64,000 bases of DNA. Source: Prosthecochloris sp. (GTDB lineage Bacteria; Bacteroidota; Chlorobiia; Chlorobiales; Chlorobiaceae). The position numbers were made by a program, and so were the translations under genes. The notes under the pieces were generated by a model that was given only the letters and a program-made list of their open reading frames with translations, was not told where the DNA came from and ran no database searches. The DNA is taken from contig RAZP01000001.1 of NCBI GenBank assembly GCA_004028745.1, positions 1 to 64,000 on the forward strand. The letters run 5' to 3'. Positions 63,836-64,000 of the stretch are shown piece by piece. The first letter of the stretch is position 1; each line of letters opens with the position of its first letter.

Positions 63836-64000
63836 TTACTTATTGAACAAGGCGGGTTGGGAAATGTCGGCCATAACGGAATCTTCTCCGGTTAAGGGGG
63901 TGTCGCTATCTTTGGAAATATAGAGTCCACGGGTTAGCTCAAAACCTATTGTCCTAAGCGGGTTTGAGGCGCAAGCTAAAGCACATCCGAGAACTGTGGG
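63836..64000 (-). CDS. 3' end of an unidentified gene (cut by window edge)
   Basis: On the minus strand an open frame of 54 codons runs in from the window edge to TAA at 63836-63838. It stops 9 bases before the start of the fusion gene. The end reads SVMADISQPALFNK. The preceding part, GFELTRGLYISKDSD, has a normal amino-acid mix. I do not recognise the family. It is probably the first-known gene of the signalling operon, and it could hold the missing biosynthetic activity. Confidence 0.5.
   Translation of the reverse strand, partial: PTVLGCALACASNPLRTIGFELTRGLYISKDSDTPLTGEDSVMADISQPALFNK

Overview
The window most likely comes from a green sulfur bacterium (Chlorobiota, Chlorobium/Prosthecochloris group). 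This is inferred from gene content. The evidence is an 11-subunit NDH-1 operon nuoABCDHIJKLMN with no nuoEFG, a HupSLC-type uptake [NiFe] hydrogenase, a Chlorobi-style ferrochelatase cluster and small hairpin repeats between genes. No rRNA or photosynthesis gene is present to confirm it.

Layout. 0-4.3 kb: a ferredoxin, a small lipoprotein, then a decayed AT-rich patch (about 1.32-3.33 kb) framed by two 164-bp copies (about 94% identical) of the 3' end of a methyltransferase gene. 4.3-7.7 kb: HIT protein, two tRNA-Leu genes with a 17-bp inverted-repeat element between them, PAP2-like membrane protein, ferrochelatase, TPR protein. 7.8-18.9 kb: NDH-1. 19.0-25.4 kb: an accessory island with a MntA-HepT toxin-antitoxin pair and an unfamiliar AT-rich three-gene set (6-TM coiled-coil protein, 4-TM protein, lipoprotein that may carry a divergent vWA fold). 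25.6-32.6 kb: a conserved protein of unknown role, hupSLC-hupD, and folE/queD. 33.0-41.5 kb: thioredoxin and a complete V/A-type ATPase operon. 41.6-51.9 kb: a cbb3 oxidase locus (ccoNOQP, ccoG, ccoH, a lipoprotein, ccoI, ccoS, a SafE-like protein), interrupted by VapBC, a membrane protein and an orphan HicB. 52-57.9 kb: GNAT, HAD phosphatase, serA-serC, an alpha/beta hydrolase remnant, a methyltransferase, a run of about 40 perfect 7-bp repeats, and a tiny winged-helix-like protein. 58.0-59.4 kb: two convergent FISUMP-domain proteins. 59.9-64 kb: a signalling operon.

How the genes work together. The NDH-1 without a NADH-input module, the uptake hydrogenase with cytochrome b, the cbb3 oxidase and the V/A-ATPase form a quinone/proton (or sodium) energy set. 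The soluble ferredoxin at the left edge is a candidate donor to NDH-1, but it is not linked to it.

Most interesting. (1) The right-edge operon encodes a hybrid histidine kinase whose 6-TM sensor resembles the quorum-sensing receptor CqsS. It is only 5 bases downstream of a gene fusing a hotdog (DUF4442-like) domain to an LCM-type SAM methyltransferase, which itself follows the 3' end of a further gene cut by the window edge. This could be a signal-synthesis/receptor pair with a non-CqsA synthase. (2) The three-gene membrane/lipoprotein set at 20.7-25.4 kb matches no system I recognise. A broken gene at 1.6-2.0 kb carries a similar Ser-Asp-Met vWA-like motif.
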